Shown: piece after piece, positions 25,983 to 33,463 of the stretch | How positions within the stretch are numbered: the first letter of the stretch is position 1 | Layout of the letters: each line of letters opens with the position of its first letter | Source of the DNA: an uncultured Prevotella sp. | GTDB lineage: Bacteria; Bacteroidota; Bacteroidia; Bacteroidales; Bacteroidaceae | Direction: 5' to 3' | Assembly: GCA_944319945.1 (NCBI GenBank) | Contig: CALUFN010000018.1 | Location: 1 to 41,023 of the forward strand | DNA: 41,023 bases | The notes under the pieces: generated by a model | Told to the model about the DNA's origin: nothing | The model's input: only the letters and a program-made list of their open reading frames with translations | Databases searched by the model: none | Translations under genes and position numbers: made by a program

Positions 25983-26723
25983 CTACTCAATAAATCCCTG
26001 CCGCCTGAGCGCCTCCATCATTCCGGCCGACATAGCCTCGTTGTCTTTCTTGGTGTAGCGTATGTCGGTGAAAATTTGCGCCAGCGTCTCCTTGTTGTTT
26101 ATGCGGACGAACTCCTTGTTTTCCTCAAGCTCCTCTTTAGGACCGTAATAGCGGTCGATGTCGGCCGGCGAATAGTCGTGATATATCTCGTCGTGGACTA
26201 TCGCGCCGAGGGGCAGGCGGTCTGTGAGCGGTGGGTTCTCGTCGGGCCAGCCGAGGGTGATCGTGGCCACGGGCATCACCAGCCGGGGCAGTTGAAGCGC
26301 GTCGATGATCATCTGCGGCATGTATACCGTGGTGCCGAGGAAACACAGCCCGAGGCCCTCTTCTTCAGCAAGATTGCAGAAAGTCTGCGTGAAGAGCAGC
26401 GCGTCGGTGGCGGCGTTGATGAACGAGAGGAAGTTGTCGTAGCCCGGCTCGGCCTTGCGGCAGCGGCACCAGCTGCAGGCGCGGTTGAAGTCGGCGCACA
26501 CCGTGAGCACCACGGGCGCTTCGGTCACCATCGGCTGGTTGAAATGCGCGGGCGCGAGCTTGGCCTTCATCTCTGCCGAGCGCGTCACTACGACGCTGTA
26601 AAGCTGCATGTTGCCCATTGTCTGCGTGCGCGACGCCTCGGCGAGAAGCCTGTCGAGCAGTTCGTTAGACACTTCCCTGTCAGAATATTTCCTTATACTT
26701 CGTCTTGTGTTTATATTCTTCAT
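25983..26723 (-). CDS. Nitroreductase family flavoprotein (NfsA-like)
   Basis: 246 aa. The N-terminal NTRRSIRKYSDREV is the FMN-binding start of nitroreductases. Other signatures are ASRTQTMGNMQLYSVVVT, INAATDALLFTQTF, GLGLCFLGTTVYMPQMI and a final ATITLGWPDENPP. The family uses NAD(P)H and FMN to reduce nitro compounds, quinones or flavins. A cysteine cluster CADFNRACSWCRC at about 76-88 is notable but I cannot assign it a role. No signal peptide. It is transcribed alone from a TACTTTTG element at 26759 to 26752 and is divergent from the small membrane protein. Confidence 0.9.
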   Translation of the reverse strand: MKNINTRRSIRKYSDREVSNELLDRLLAEASRTQTMGNMQLYSVVVTRSAEMKAKLAPAHFNQPMVTEAPVVLTVCADFNRACSWCRCRKAEPGYDNFLSFINAATDALLFTQTFCNLAEEEGLGLCFLGTTVYMPQMIIDALQLPRLVMPVATITLGWPDENPPLTDRLPLGAIVHDEIYHDYSPADIDRYYGPKEELEENKEFVRINNKETLAQIFTDIRYTKKDNEAMSAGMMEALRRQGFIE

Positions 26724-26751
26724 ACCTTATATATATTATAAACTTAACGTG

Positions 26752-26759
26752 CAAAAGTA
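26752..26759 (-). promoter_or_regulatory. -7 element of the nitroreductase gene
   Basis: Minus strand TACTTTTG matches TAnnTTTG, 29 bp upstream of the ATG. There is no clear -33 TTTG. Confidence 0.5.
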
Positions 26760-26821
26760 ATCAAAATTATTCGTATCGGACTCTTGGAGATATCATAAAT
26801 TACATTTTTTCGTAAATGTTG

Positions 26822-26852
26822 TTTGCCCGCTCCGCAAGAAACGTTATTTTTG
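26822..26852 (+). promoter_or_regulatory. Promoter of the small membrane protein
   Basis: TTTG (26822-26825), 19-nt spacer, TATTTTTG (26845-26852): exact consensus. The start codon follows only about 13 nt after the expected transcription start. Confidence 0.7.
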
Positions 26853-26871
26853 CACGAGACACTCTCTGCTC

Positions 26872-27258
26872 ATGAACAAGATTACCAATATTGCGTCGCT
26901 GCTCATGCTTACGGTACAAGCTGCAATGTGCTTGGTTGCGTGCGGACACGCCGGCGTGTACGTAGGCGACATGTCGTGGCTCTTCGCCGTCTCAGTATCG
27001 GCGCATGCAGCAATATCTTTTTTAGAAAAGCGTCCGCAGTATTACAACTATCCGCGCAACTTTCGCAATCCCACCAAAGCCGGGCAGCTGCTCGGCCGCC
27101 TTATCGGCATACTGAAACTGATTACCGTCACGACGCTCACGCTCTTCTCTCTTGACTCTTACGCAGGCACGAGGCTATGCCTACCGGTCGCAGTCTTATC
27201 GCTATTGGCGCTTGCCGCAGCGACATTCGTTTTCGTAAGAAAACTGAACAAGACATGA
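26872..27258 (+). CDS. Small multi-pass membrane protein, unknown function
   Basis: 128 aa. Hydrophobic segments at about 6-24 (IASLLMLTVQAAMCLVACG), 33-50, 77-95 and 103-121 suggest four membrane helices. A charged cytoplasmic-type loop (EKRPQYYNYPRNFRNPTKAG) follows the second. The tail is basic (VRKLNKT). I do not recognise a family. The exact promoter just upstream supports expression of this frame. It is divergent from the nitroreductase gene with 148 bp between starts. Confidence 0.7.
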   Translation: MNKITNIASLLMLTVQAAMCLVACGHAGVYVGDMSWLFAVSVSAHAAISFLEKRPQYYNYPRNFRNPTKAGQLLGRLIGILKLITVTTLTLFSLDSYAGTRLCLPVAVLSLLALAAATFVFVRKLNKT

Positions 27259-27280
27259 CTGCCTACGCCGGCAGTTTTAC

Positions 27281-27395
27281 GAAAGGCTGCCTTTTGCGTC
27301 ATAAAAGGTAGCCTTTCATAATGTAAAAGGCAACCTTTCGCAAGGCAAAAGGCAGCCTTTCGCCAACCATTTGATTATCAAACACTTACAATTAC
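27281..27395 (+). repeat. 22-bp palindromic repeat array (copy 5) with tail
   Basis: Four units begin at 27281, 27303, 27325 and 27347, exactly 22 nt apart. Cores are AAAGGCTGCCTTT, AAAGGTAGCCTTT, AAAGGCAACCTTT and AAAGGCAGCCTTT. They are followed by the tail AACCATTTGATTATCAAACA (from 27365) and CTTAC. This is the cleanest copy. It points toward the candidate RNA and nrdJ. Confidence 0.88.
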
Positions 27396-27442
27396 GTCAA
27401 GAATTATCCGCCAAAGACGTTACAGACTTGCGGATTTTTCAG

Positions 27443-27665
27443 TAATTTTGCCAAAGCAATACACGCCCGGGCTATTGCGACAGGTTGTGTTCGTAAAGGC
27501 CGGACGTGATCGACACGCCGCCCAACCATTCAGGCGACGACGGCGGGCGGATGTTAGCCGCATCGGATAAACTTATTGTTTTACGCGCCGCCGCAATGCC
27601 GCTATTTCTCAACAAGTTGCGCTCAGTGGGCGTAAAAAGTTTTCCAAAACGGGAAACTTTTTGCA
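27443..27665 (+). ncRNA. Candidate structured RNA upstream of nrdJ
   Basis: TAATTTTG (27443-27450) is a perfect -7 element. After it comes a GC-rich stretch with several stems: GCAATA-N11-TATTGC, CGTG-ATCGA-CACG and GCGG-N7-CCGC. A strong terminator hairpin closes it at 27634-27662 (AAAAAGTTTTCC, loop AAAAC, GGGAAACTTTTT). The nrdJ promoter lies beyond this terminator, so the segment is a separate unit of about 200 nt. A minus-strand frame of 106 codons overlaps it, but I do not trust it as a gene. It matches no RNA family I can name. Confidence 0.4.
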
Positions 27666-27720
27666 GAATATTTATCTGAAGATTTTCCGAAAAGTTCTTT
27701 TTTTTATCGGGAAATGTTCG

Positions 27721-27728
27721 TAGCTTTG
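27721..27728 (+). promoter_or_regulatory. -7 element of nrdJ
   Basis: TAGCTTTG matches TAnnTTTG exactly, 25 bp before the ATG. The -33 region is a T-run rather than TTTG. No cobalamin riboswitch box or NrdR box is seen in the upstream 490 bp. Confidence 0.55.
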
Positions 27729-27753
27729 CACCCCGAAAATCATTTCTGTCATC

Positions 27754-30321
27754 ATGGAAAATAAAAAAACTTACTCTTTTGAGGAGGCTCACCAGGCCTC
27801 GTTAGCTTATTTCGGCGGCGACGACCTTGCCGCCCGCGTGTGGGTGAACAAGTATGCGCTGAAAGACAGCTACGGCAACATATACGAGAAGACGCCCGCC
27901 GACATGCACTGGCGCATAGCCAACGAAGTGGCTAGAATAGAAAACAAGTATGAAAACCCGCTGAGCGCGCAAGAGGTGTTCGACGTGCTCGACCATTTCA
28001 GATACATTGTGCCTGCAGGCAGCCCCATGACCGGCATAGGCAACAACCACCAAGTGGCGTCGCTGTCAAACTGCTTCGTAATCGGCCTTGACGGCGACGC
28101 AGACTCTTACGGCGCCATCATGCGAATAGACGAGGAGCAAGTGCAGCTGATGAAGCGGCGCGGAGGCGTAGGCCACGACCTGTCGCACCTGCGCCCGAAG
28201 GGCTCGCCCGTAAACAACTCGGCCCTGACGTCTACCGGACTCGTGCCCTTCATGGAGCGATACAGCAACTCTACGCGCGAGGTGGCGCAAGACGGAAGGC
28301 GCGGCGCGCTGATGCTATCGGTAAGCATCAAGCACCCCGACAGCGAGGCATTCATCGACGCCAAGATGACAGAAGGCAAGATAACCGGGGCCAACGTGTC
28401 GGTGAAGATCGACGACGACTTCATGCGTGCGACCGTCGACGACACCGAATACATCCAGCAGTTCCCGATAGACAGCAACGATCCGCTGGTGAAAAAGAGC
28501 ATCAGCGCCAGGAGGCTTTGGGAAAAGATAGTGCACAACGCATGGAAGAGCGCCGAGCCGGGAGTGCTGTTCTGGGACACGATATTGCGCGAGAGCATAC
28601 CCGACTGCTACGCAGACTTGGGCTTCCGCACGGTATCTACCAACCCCTGCGGCGAGATACCGCTCTGCCCTTACGACTCGTGCCGCCTGCTGTCGATCAA
28701 CCTATACTCTTACGTAGTCAACCCGTTCACCGACAAGGCCTACTTCGACTTCGACCTGTTCCGCCGCCACGTGGCCCTCGCCCAGCGCATAATGGACGAC
28801 ATCGTGGACATGGAGCTTGAGAAGATAGACCTCATCATGGAGAAAATAAAGAGCGACCCGCAGAGCGACGAGGTGAAGCTGACCGAATACCACCTGTGGG
28901 AAAAGATCAAACGCAAGAGCGGAATGGGCCGCCGCACTGGCGTAGGCATCACGGCCGAAGGCGACATGATAGCCGCCATGGGCCTGCGCTACGGCACGCA
29001 AGAGGCCACCGACTTCTCGATAGAGGTGCACAAGGCACTGGCCCTCGCAGCCTACCGCTCGTCGGTAAACATGGCTAAGGAGCGCGGCGCTTTCGCAATA
29101 TACGACACCGAACGCGAGGCCGCCAACCCCTTCATCAACCGCATCAAGGAGGCCGACCCCGAGCTTTACGCCGACATGGCGCGCTACGGCCGCCGCAACA
29201 TAGCCTGCCTGACTATAGCGCCTACGGGCACCACGAGCCTCATGACGCAGACCACGAGCGGCATTGAGCCAGTGTTCATGCCCGTGTACAAGCGCCGCCG
29301 CAAGGTGAACCCCAACGACGCCGACGTGCACGTAGACTTCGTTGACGAAGTGGGCGACTCGTTCGAGGAGTACATCGTCTACCACCGCAAGTTCATCGAG
29401 TGGATGAAGATCAACGGATACGACACCGACAAACGCTACACACAAGAGGAAATAGACGACCTCATAGCTAAGTCGCCCTACTACAAGGCCACGGCCAACG
29501 ACGTAGACTGGCTGATGAAGGTGCGCATGCAGGGCGCAATACAGAAATGGGTAGACCACAGCATCAGCGTGACCATCAACCTGCCCAACAACGTAGACGA
29601 AGCACTTGTTAACCGCCTCTACGTAGAAGCGTGGCGCTCGGGATGCAAGGGATGCACCGTCTACCGCGACGGCTCGCGCTCGGGAGTGATGCTCTCTGTG
29701 GAGAAAAAGAAGGAAAAGGGAGGCGAGGACATCAGCACACAGCACCAGCTGCCGCCCTGCCGCCAGCCCGAAGTGACCGAGGTAAGGCCCAAAGTGCTCG
29801 AGTGCGACGTGGTGCGCTTCCAGAACAACAAGGAGAAATGGGTGGCCTTCGTAGGCCTGCTCGACGGCTACCCCTACGAGATCTTCACCGGTCTGCAAGA
29901 CGACGAGGAAGGCATCGTGCTGCCGAAGACCATCACCAAAGGCAAGATAATCAAGCAAACCGACGAAAACGGCAAGAAGCGCTACGACTTCCAGTTCGAG
30001 AACAAGCGCGGATACAAGACCACCGTGGAAGGACTTAGCGAAAAGTTCAACCCCGAATACTGGAACTACGCCAAGCTCATATCCGGCGTGCTGCGCTACC
30101 GCATGCCGATAGCCCACGTCATAAAGCTGGTGAGCTCGCTCCAGCTTAAGGACGAAAGCATCAACACTTGGAAAAACGGCGTAGAGCGCGCCCTTAAGAA
30201 ATACATCACCGACGGCACCGAGGCTAAGGGACAGAAGTGCCCCGCCTGCGGCCAGGAAGCCCTCGTCTACCAGGAAGGCTGCCTGATTTGCAAGAACTGC
30301 GGCGCGTCGAGATGCGGATAG
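27754..30321 (+). CDS. nrdJ: Adenosylcobalamin-dependent (class II) ribonucleotide reductase
   Basis: 855 aa. It reduces ribonucleotides to deoxyribonucleotides using a radical made from coenzyme B12, independent of oxygen. Cys107 (SLSNCFVI) and the NPCGEIPL loop with Cys299 and Glu301 are the active-site residues. PTGTTSLMTQTTSGIEPVF is the conserved substrate-phosphate region. The C-terminal tail has a zinc-ribbon-like cluster (KCPACGQ, then CLICKNCG) ending ASRCG, which carries the reducing cysteines in NrdJ proteins. No NrdB-type partner is adjacent, as expected for the single-chain class II enzyme. folB follows 23 bp downstream and may be cotranscribed. Confidence 0.93.
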   Translation: MENKKTYSFEEAHQASLAYFGGDDLAARVWVNKYALKDSYGNIYEKTPADMHWRIANEVARIENKYENPLSAQEVFDVLDHFRYIVPAGSPMTGIGNNHQVASLSNCFVIGLDGDADSYGAIMRIDEEQVQLMKRRGGVGHDLSHLRPKGSPVNNSALTSTGLVPFMERYSNSTREVAQDGRRGALMLSVSIKHPDSEAFIDAKMTEGKITGANVSVKIDDDFMRATVDDTEYIQQFPIDSNDPLVKKSISARRLWEKIVHNAWKSAEPGVLFWDTILRESIPDCYADLGFRTVSTNPCGEIPLCPYDSCRLLSINLYSYVVNPFTDKAYFDFDLFRRHVALAQRIMDDIVDMELEKIDLIMEKIKSDPQSDEVKLTEYHLWEKIKRKSGMGRRTGVGITAEGDMIAAMGLRYGTQEATDFSIEVHKALALAAYRSSVNMAKERGAFAIYDTEREAANPFINRIKEADPELYADMARYGRRNIACLTIAPTGTTSLMTQTTSGIEPVFMPVYKRRRKVNPNDADVHVDFVDEVGDSFEEYIVYHRKFIEWMKINGYDTDKRYTQEEIDDLIAKSPYYKATANDVDWLMKVRMQGAIQKWVDHSISVTINLPNNVDEALVNRLYVEAWRSGCKGCTVYRDGSRSGVMLSVEKKKEKGGEDISTQHQLPPCRQPEVTEVRPKVLECDVVRFQNNKEKWVAFVGLLDGYPYEIFTGLQDDEEGIVLPKTITKGKIIKQTDENGKKRYDFQFENKRGYKTTVEGLSEKFNPEYWNYAKLISGVLRYRMPIAHVIKLVSSLQLKDESINTWKNGVERALKKYITDGTEAKGQKCPACGQEALVYQEGCLICKNCGASRCG

Positions 30322-30343
30322 TTTATTAATGCATAATGCAATT

Positions 30344-30730
30344 ATGAATTATAAATTATCATCGGGTTATGTCTGCCTAAGCAACATACGCTTCCACGCC
30401 CGCCACGGCGTGTTGCCGCAAGAGAGGGCCACGGGCGGTGAGTTTACGGTAAGCATCAGGGCGAAATACCCGCTGGCCAAAGCCGTGGAAAGCGACGACG
30501 TAAACGACACACTCAACTACGCCGAAATATTTGAAATCATAAATAAGGAGATGCAAACGCCTTCCTGCCTGCTCGAACACGCAGCAGGCAGGATAGGCAA
30601 AAGCATCATGAACGCCTTTCCGCTGATTGAGACCCTCGACGTAACCCTCTCGAAGACGAATCCTCCTATGGGCGCCGACTTAGACTGCGCCGCCGTAGAG
30701 CTTCACTTAATAAATGATAAAACTTTTTGA
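30344..30730 (+). CDS. folB: Dihydroneopterin aldolase
   Basis: 128 aa from the ATG at 30344 (MNYKLSSGYV). Another ATG lies 15 bp upstream and cannot be excluded. It converts dihydroneopterin to hydroxymethyl-dihydropterin in folate synthesis. The FolB signature FHARHGVLPQER near the start, DTLNYAEIFEIINKEM and the C-terminal LSKTNPPMGADLDCAAVEL segment are clear. Length is normal for FolB. It sits just after nrdJ, and both serve nucleotide supply, but the pairing may be only positional. Confidence 0.92.
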   Translation: MNYKLSSGYVCLSNIRFHARHGVLPQERATGGEFTVSIRAKYPLAKAVESDDVNDTLNYAEIFEIINKEMQTPSCLLEHAAGRIGKSIMNAFPLIETLDVTLSKTNPPMGADLDCAAVELHLINDKTF

Positions 30731-30734
30731 AAGG

Positions 30735-30767
30735 TTGCAGTTTTTTATAAAGAAATACTTACCTTTG
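30735..30767 (+). promoter_or_regulatory. Promoter of the amidase gene
   Basis: TACCTTTG (30760-30767) is a perfect -7 element, with TTG at 30735-30737 about 22 nt upstream. It begins within the last codons of folB's downstream flank and gives a short leader to the ATG at 30787. Confidence 0.55.
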
Positions 30768-30786
30768 TAATTGTAAACAAGCACTA

Positions 30787-32043
30787 ATGGGCAAAAAGAT
30801 AACATTCATCTTAGTGATATTAGTATCTTTATCCGCCATTGCCTTCGGCGCGGACAAACGCTTCACGCTCGTTATAGACGCAGGCCACGGCGGACACGAC
30901 TCAGGTGCTAAGGGAGCCTACTCATACGAGAAGAACATCAACCTAAACGTAGCGTTGGCATTCGGCCGCTACGTCGAGGATAATTGCCCCGACGTGAAAG
31001 TAGTGTACACGCGAAAGACCGACGTGTTCGTGCCGCTGCACAGGCGCGCCGACATAGCCAATAAGAACAAGGCCGACGTATTCATATCAATACATACCAA
31101 CGCCCTGCCCAAAGGACACATTGCCCGAGGACTCGAGACGTACACTATGGGAATACGCCGCTCGGACGAAAAACTAAGCGCCGCGCAACGCGAGAACTCG
31201 GTCATCATGATCGAGGACGACTACGAACAGCATTACGAAGGCTATGATCCTAATTCGCCAGAAAGCGCAATCATGTTTGAGTTCATGCACGACAAGAACA
31301 TGGCGCAAAGCGTGGAACTGGCCAAATACGTGCAAACACGAGTGTGCGCCACGGCCGGCCGCCCAAACAAAGGCGTGAAGCAAGACGTGTTCCTCGTGCT
31401 CCGCGAGACGTCAATGCCGGCCTGCCTGATAGAATTAGGATTCATCACCACCCCCGACGAAGAGAAATACCTTAATAATAAGGCCAACGTAGACAAGATA
31501 GCCAAAGGCATATACGAGGCTTTCGCCCAGTATAAGGCGAAATACGACAAGAGCGTCACCGTGCCGTATGACGACAAGACGGAGCGCAAGCCGCAAATTC
31601 CGTCGATAGTGCCGGCCGAAGACAAGCCGGCCGAAGAGGTAAAGAATGAAAGCGTTAGGATGATGGACCACGCTGAAAAGCCGGCCGCCGACGAGCCGGA
31701 ACGCAAGACGGAAGACGCTCAAAGCGGCGTGATTGCCGGCGGCAACGACGCCCCGACGACGGCAGACGACGGCGGCAAGCCGGTGTTCAAGGTGCAGATA
31801 CTCGCCGGCAACACCCACATTCCGCCTACCAGCAGCCACTTCAAGGGGCTTGAAGGCGTAGAGTCATACGAAGAAGGCGGGCTCGTGAAGTACACATACG
31901 GAGCCTCAACCGACTACAACGAGATATACCGCCTGCGCAAGTCGGTGCTCGATAAGTTCCCCGAAGCGTTCATCATTGCCTTTAAAGACGGCAAGAAGAC
32001 GGACATCAGGCAGGCAATAAGCGAGTTTAAGTCAAATAAATAA
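30787..32043 (+). CDS. N-acetylmuramoyl-L-alanine amidase (Amidase_3)
   Basis: 418 aa. It cleaves the bond between muramic acid and the stem peptide of peptidoglycan. A signal peptide is visible (ITFILVILVSLSAIAFG, to about 21). Zinc ligands are His34 (DAGHGGHD), Glu48 (SYEKN) and His103 (SIHTNA); the catalytic Glu216 is in LIELGF. After the amidase domain (25-235) there is a Pro/Glu/Lys/Asp-rich linker (about 240-330). A C-terminal segment (VFKVQILAGNTHIPPTSSHF and following) resembles a SPOR-type peptidoglycan-binding fold. The MlaD-type gene follows 9 bp later, so the two form an envelope operon. Confidence 0.94.
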   Translation: MGKKITFILVILVSLSAIAFGADKRFTLVIDAGHGGHDSGAKGAYSYEKNINLNVALAFGRYVEDNCPDVKVVYTRKTDVFVPLHRRADIANKNKADVFISIHTNALPKGHIARGLETYTMGIRRSDEKLSAAQRENSVIMIEDDYEQHYEGYDPNSPESAIMFEFMHDKNMAQSVELAKYVQTRVCATAGRPNKGVKQDVFLVLRETSMPACLIELGFITTPDEEKYLNNKANVDKIAKGIYEAFAQYKAKYDKSVTVPYDDKTERKPQIPSIVPAEDKPAEEVKNESVRMMDHAEKPAADEPERKTEDAQSGVIAGGNDAPTTADDGGKPVFKVQILAGNTHIPPTSSHFKGLEGVESYEEGGLVKYTYGASTDYNEIYRLRKSVLDKFPEAFIIAFKDGKKTDIRQAISEFKSNK

Positions 32044-32052
32044 GTGTTGATT

Positions 32053-32955
32053 ATGAAATATTTTAACAAGGAAGTCAAGATAGCCTTAGTTGCGATATGC
32101 GGACTGGTAATCCTATTTTTCGGCATGAATTTCCTTAAAGGGCTTAAAATGTTCTCTACGGAAAGCATCTATTACATATCCTTCAAAGACATCAGCGGCC
32201 TGTCGTCGTCAAGCGCAATCTACGCCGACGGATTCAAGGTAGGCGTAGTGAGGAACATAATCTACAACTACAACAAGCAAGGCGACATCATGGTGGAAGC
32301 CGAAATCGACGAGAAACTGCGCATACCCAAAGGCAGCAGCGCCGAGATTGTAAGCGACATGCTGGGAAACGTAAAGGTCAACCTGCTGCTCGCCACCAAT
32401 CCTCGCGAACGCGTAATGCCCGGAGGCACCATACAGGGAGGCATCAACGGAGGCGCGCTCGGCCAAATGTCGAGCATGATTCCCACCGTAACGCAAATAC
32501 TGCCTAAAATAGATTCGATCGTGACGAGCCTCAACATACTGCTCGCCAATCCCGCAATAGCCAACTCGCTGCAAAACGTAGAGACCGTGACGGGTGACCT
32601 GACCGTCACCACCCGCAGGCTTAACAACCTGCTTGCAGGGCTTGAAGGCAGCGTGCCGGGAATGATAGGCAGGGCCGACAGCGTGCTCGACAACGCCAAC
32701 CGGCTTGCAACCAACATCAACAAGATCGACGTTGCCGCAACAGTTGCAAGGGTGGACAGGACTCTTGACAACGTAGAAGCATTCACGGCAAGGCTCAACA
32801 GCAATGAAGGCACGCTCGGACTGCTGATGCGCGACCCGACGCTTTACAACAACTTAAGCAACACCATGCGCTCGGCCGACTCGCTGCTCATAGACCTCAA
32901 GGCACATCCGAAGCGCTACGTTCATTTCTCATTGTTCGGAAGAAAAGACAAATAA
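32053..32955 (+). CDS. MCE/MlaD-family lipid-transport substrate-binding protein
   Basis: 300 aa from the ATG at 32053 (MKYFNKEVKIAL); a GTG frame start 9 bp upstream is less likely. A single N-terminal membrane anchor (about 10-25) is followed by the MCE domain (about 33-120, FKDISGLSSSSAIYADGFKVG and VEAEIDEKLRIPKGSSAEI). A long helical tail follows that probably forms the hexameric tube. MlaD proteins carry phospholipids across the periplasm with an MlaFE ABC transporter. No such transporter genes are in the window, so they must lie elsewhere. Confidence 0.92.
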   Translation: MKYFNKEVKIALVAICGLVILFFGMNFLKGLKMFSTESIYYISFKDISGLSSSSAIYADGFKVGVVRNIIYNYNKQGDIMVEAEIDEKLRIPKGSSAEIVSDMLGNVKVNLLLATNPRERVMPGGTIQGGINGGALGQMSSMIPTVTQILPKIDSIVTSLNILLANPAIANSLQNVETVTGDLTVTTRRLNNLLAGLEGSVPGMIGRADSVLDNANRLATNINKIDVAATVARVDRTLDNVEAFTARLNSNEGTLGLLMRDPTLYNNLSNTMRSADSLLIDLKAHPKRYVHFSLFGRKDK

Positions 32956-32988
32956 CAGCCTAGACATACAGGCAATGAAAACACTTTG

Positions 32989-33092
32989 AAAGTTGTAAGG
33001 AGGGAAGGCTGCGACGCTTTAACACGGTGACAACGAACCGTCCGCACTCACATGGAAACGGCCTCCGCCCTGCTTACAACTTTACTTTTTAC
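32989..33092 (+). ncRNA. Structured RNA or extended terminator after the amidase operon
   Basis: AAAGTTGTAAG (32989-32999) pairs exactly with CTTACAACTTT (33073-33083), and the pairing continues inward with AGGG and GGC blocks for about 20 bp. The interior contains ACGGT-N8-ACCGT (33024-33041). A U-rich tail (TTTACTTTTT) follows. It could be the terminator of the MlaD operon or an independent small RNA. I tried to fit SRP RNA and found no conserved tetraloop region. Confidence 0.4.
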
Positions 33093-33250
33093 CATACGAA
33101 TTATGACGGCTTACTTCTAATTTAAAATTCGTCTAAATAACGCATGCTCGGAAGAAAGCCTCCGCAAACTCTCGGAAGTATCTAATAATTACCGTTTTCT
33201 GTAAAATGCCGCAAACAAAAGCATCAACTGCGGCAAAATGGGCTCTTTCT

Positions 33251-33280
33251 TTATAACCGTTTACATATCAAGCACTTGCA
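33251..33280 (+). repeat. Isolated tail motif of the 22-bp repeat family upstream of dnaA
   Basis: TTATAACCGTTTACATATCA continuing AGCACTTGCA resembles the tails of arrays 2 and 5 (ACCGTTGATTATCAGGCACT and AACCATTTGATTATCAAACA), but no array precedes it. The rest of 33093-33383 is AT-rich and shows no gene and no clear cluster of DnaA boxes. Confidence 0.45.
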
Positions 33281-33383
33281 TATATGCAATAGCACACATT
33301 ACATTCGAGTGTCAAAAAAAGCCATAAAGTGCCCTTTCACTGATATTTACGATTAACGGAGGAAACGCCAACAAAAACATTTA

Positions 33384-33415
33384 TTTGTGCGTTTCAATAT
33401 TTTTTGCGAAATTTG
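33384..33415 (+). promoter_or_regulatory. dnaA promoter
   Basis: TTTG (33384-33387), 20-nt spacer, GAAATTTG (33408-33415), one mismatch from the -7 consensus. It lies 48 bp before the chosen ATG and overlaps the start of the longer frame, supporting the downstream start. Confidence 0.55.
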
Positions 33416-33463
33416 CACTCGCTTTTCAAGCGTATAGAAAGACATCATAATCTTATCTTAACA

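Noticed and set aside
27259-27753. Cobalamin riboswitch upstream of nrdJ
   Set aside because: No sequence resembling the B12 box or the conserved core was found; a covariance search would be decisive.
27472-27792. 106-codon minus-strand frame upstream of nrdJ
   Set aside because: It starts inside nrdJ, crosses the nrdJ promoter and a terminator hairpin, and shows no domain. The interval reads better as an RNA-coding unit on the plus strand, though conservation of the frame was not tested.
28702-30117. 471-codon open frame on the minus strand
   Set aside because: Antisense to nrdJ; composition (rich in His, Val, Ala) is typical of shadow frames.
32989-33092. SRP RNA or other housekeeping RNA
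   Set aside because: The conserved SRP domain IV loop (GGAAG-type) is absent. Only a generic structured RNA or terminator can be supported.
32956-33463. Possible oriC next to dnaA
   Set aside because: No cluster of TTATCCACA-like boxes was found, and dnaN/recF are absent. AT-richness alone is not enough.
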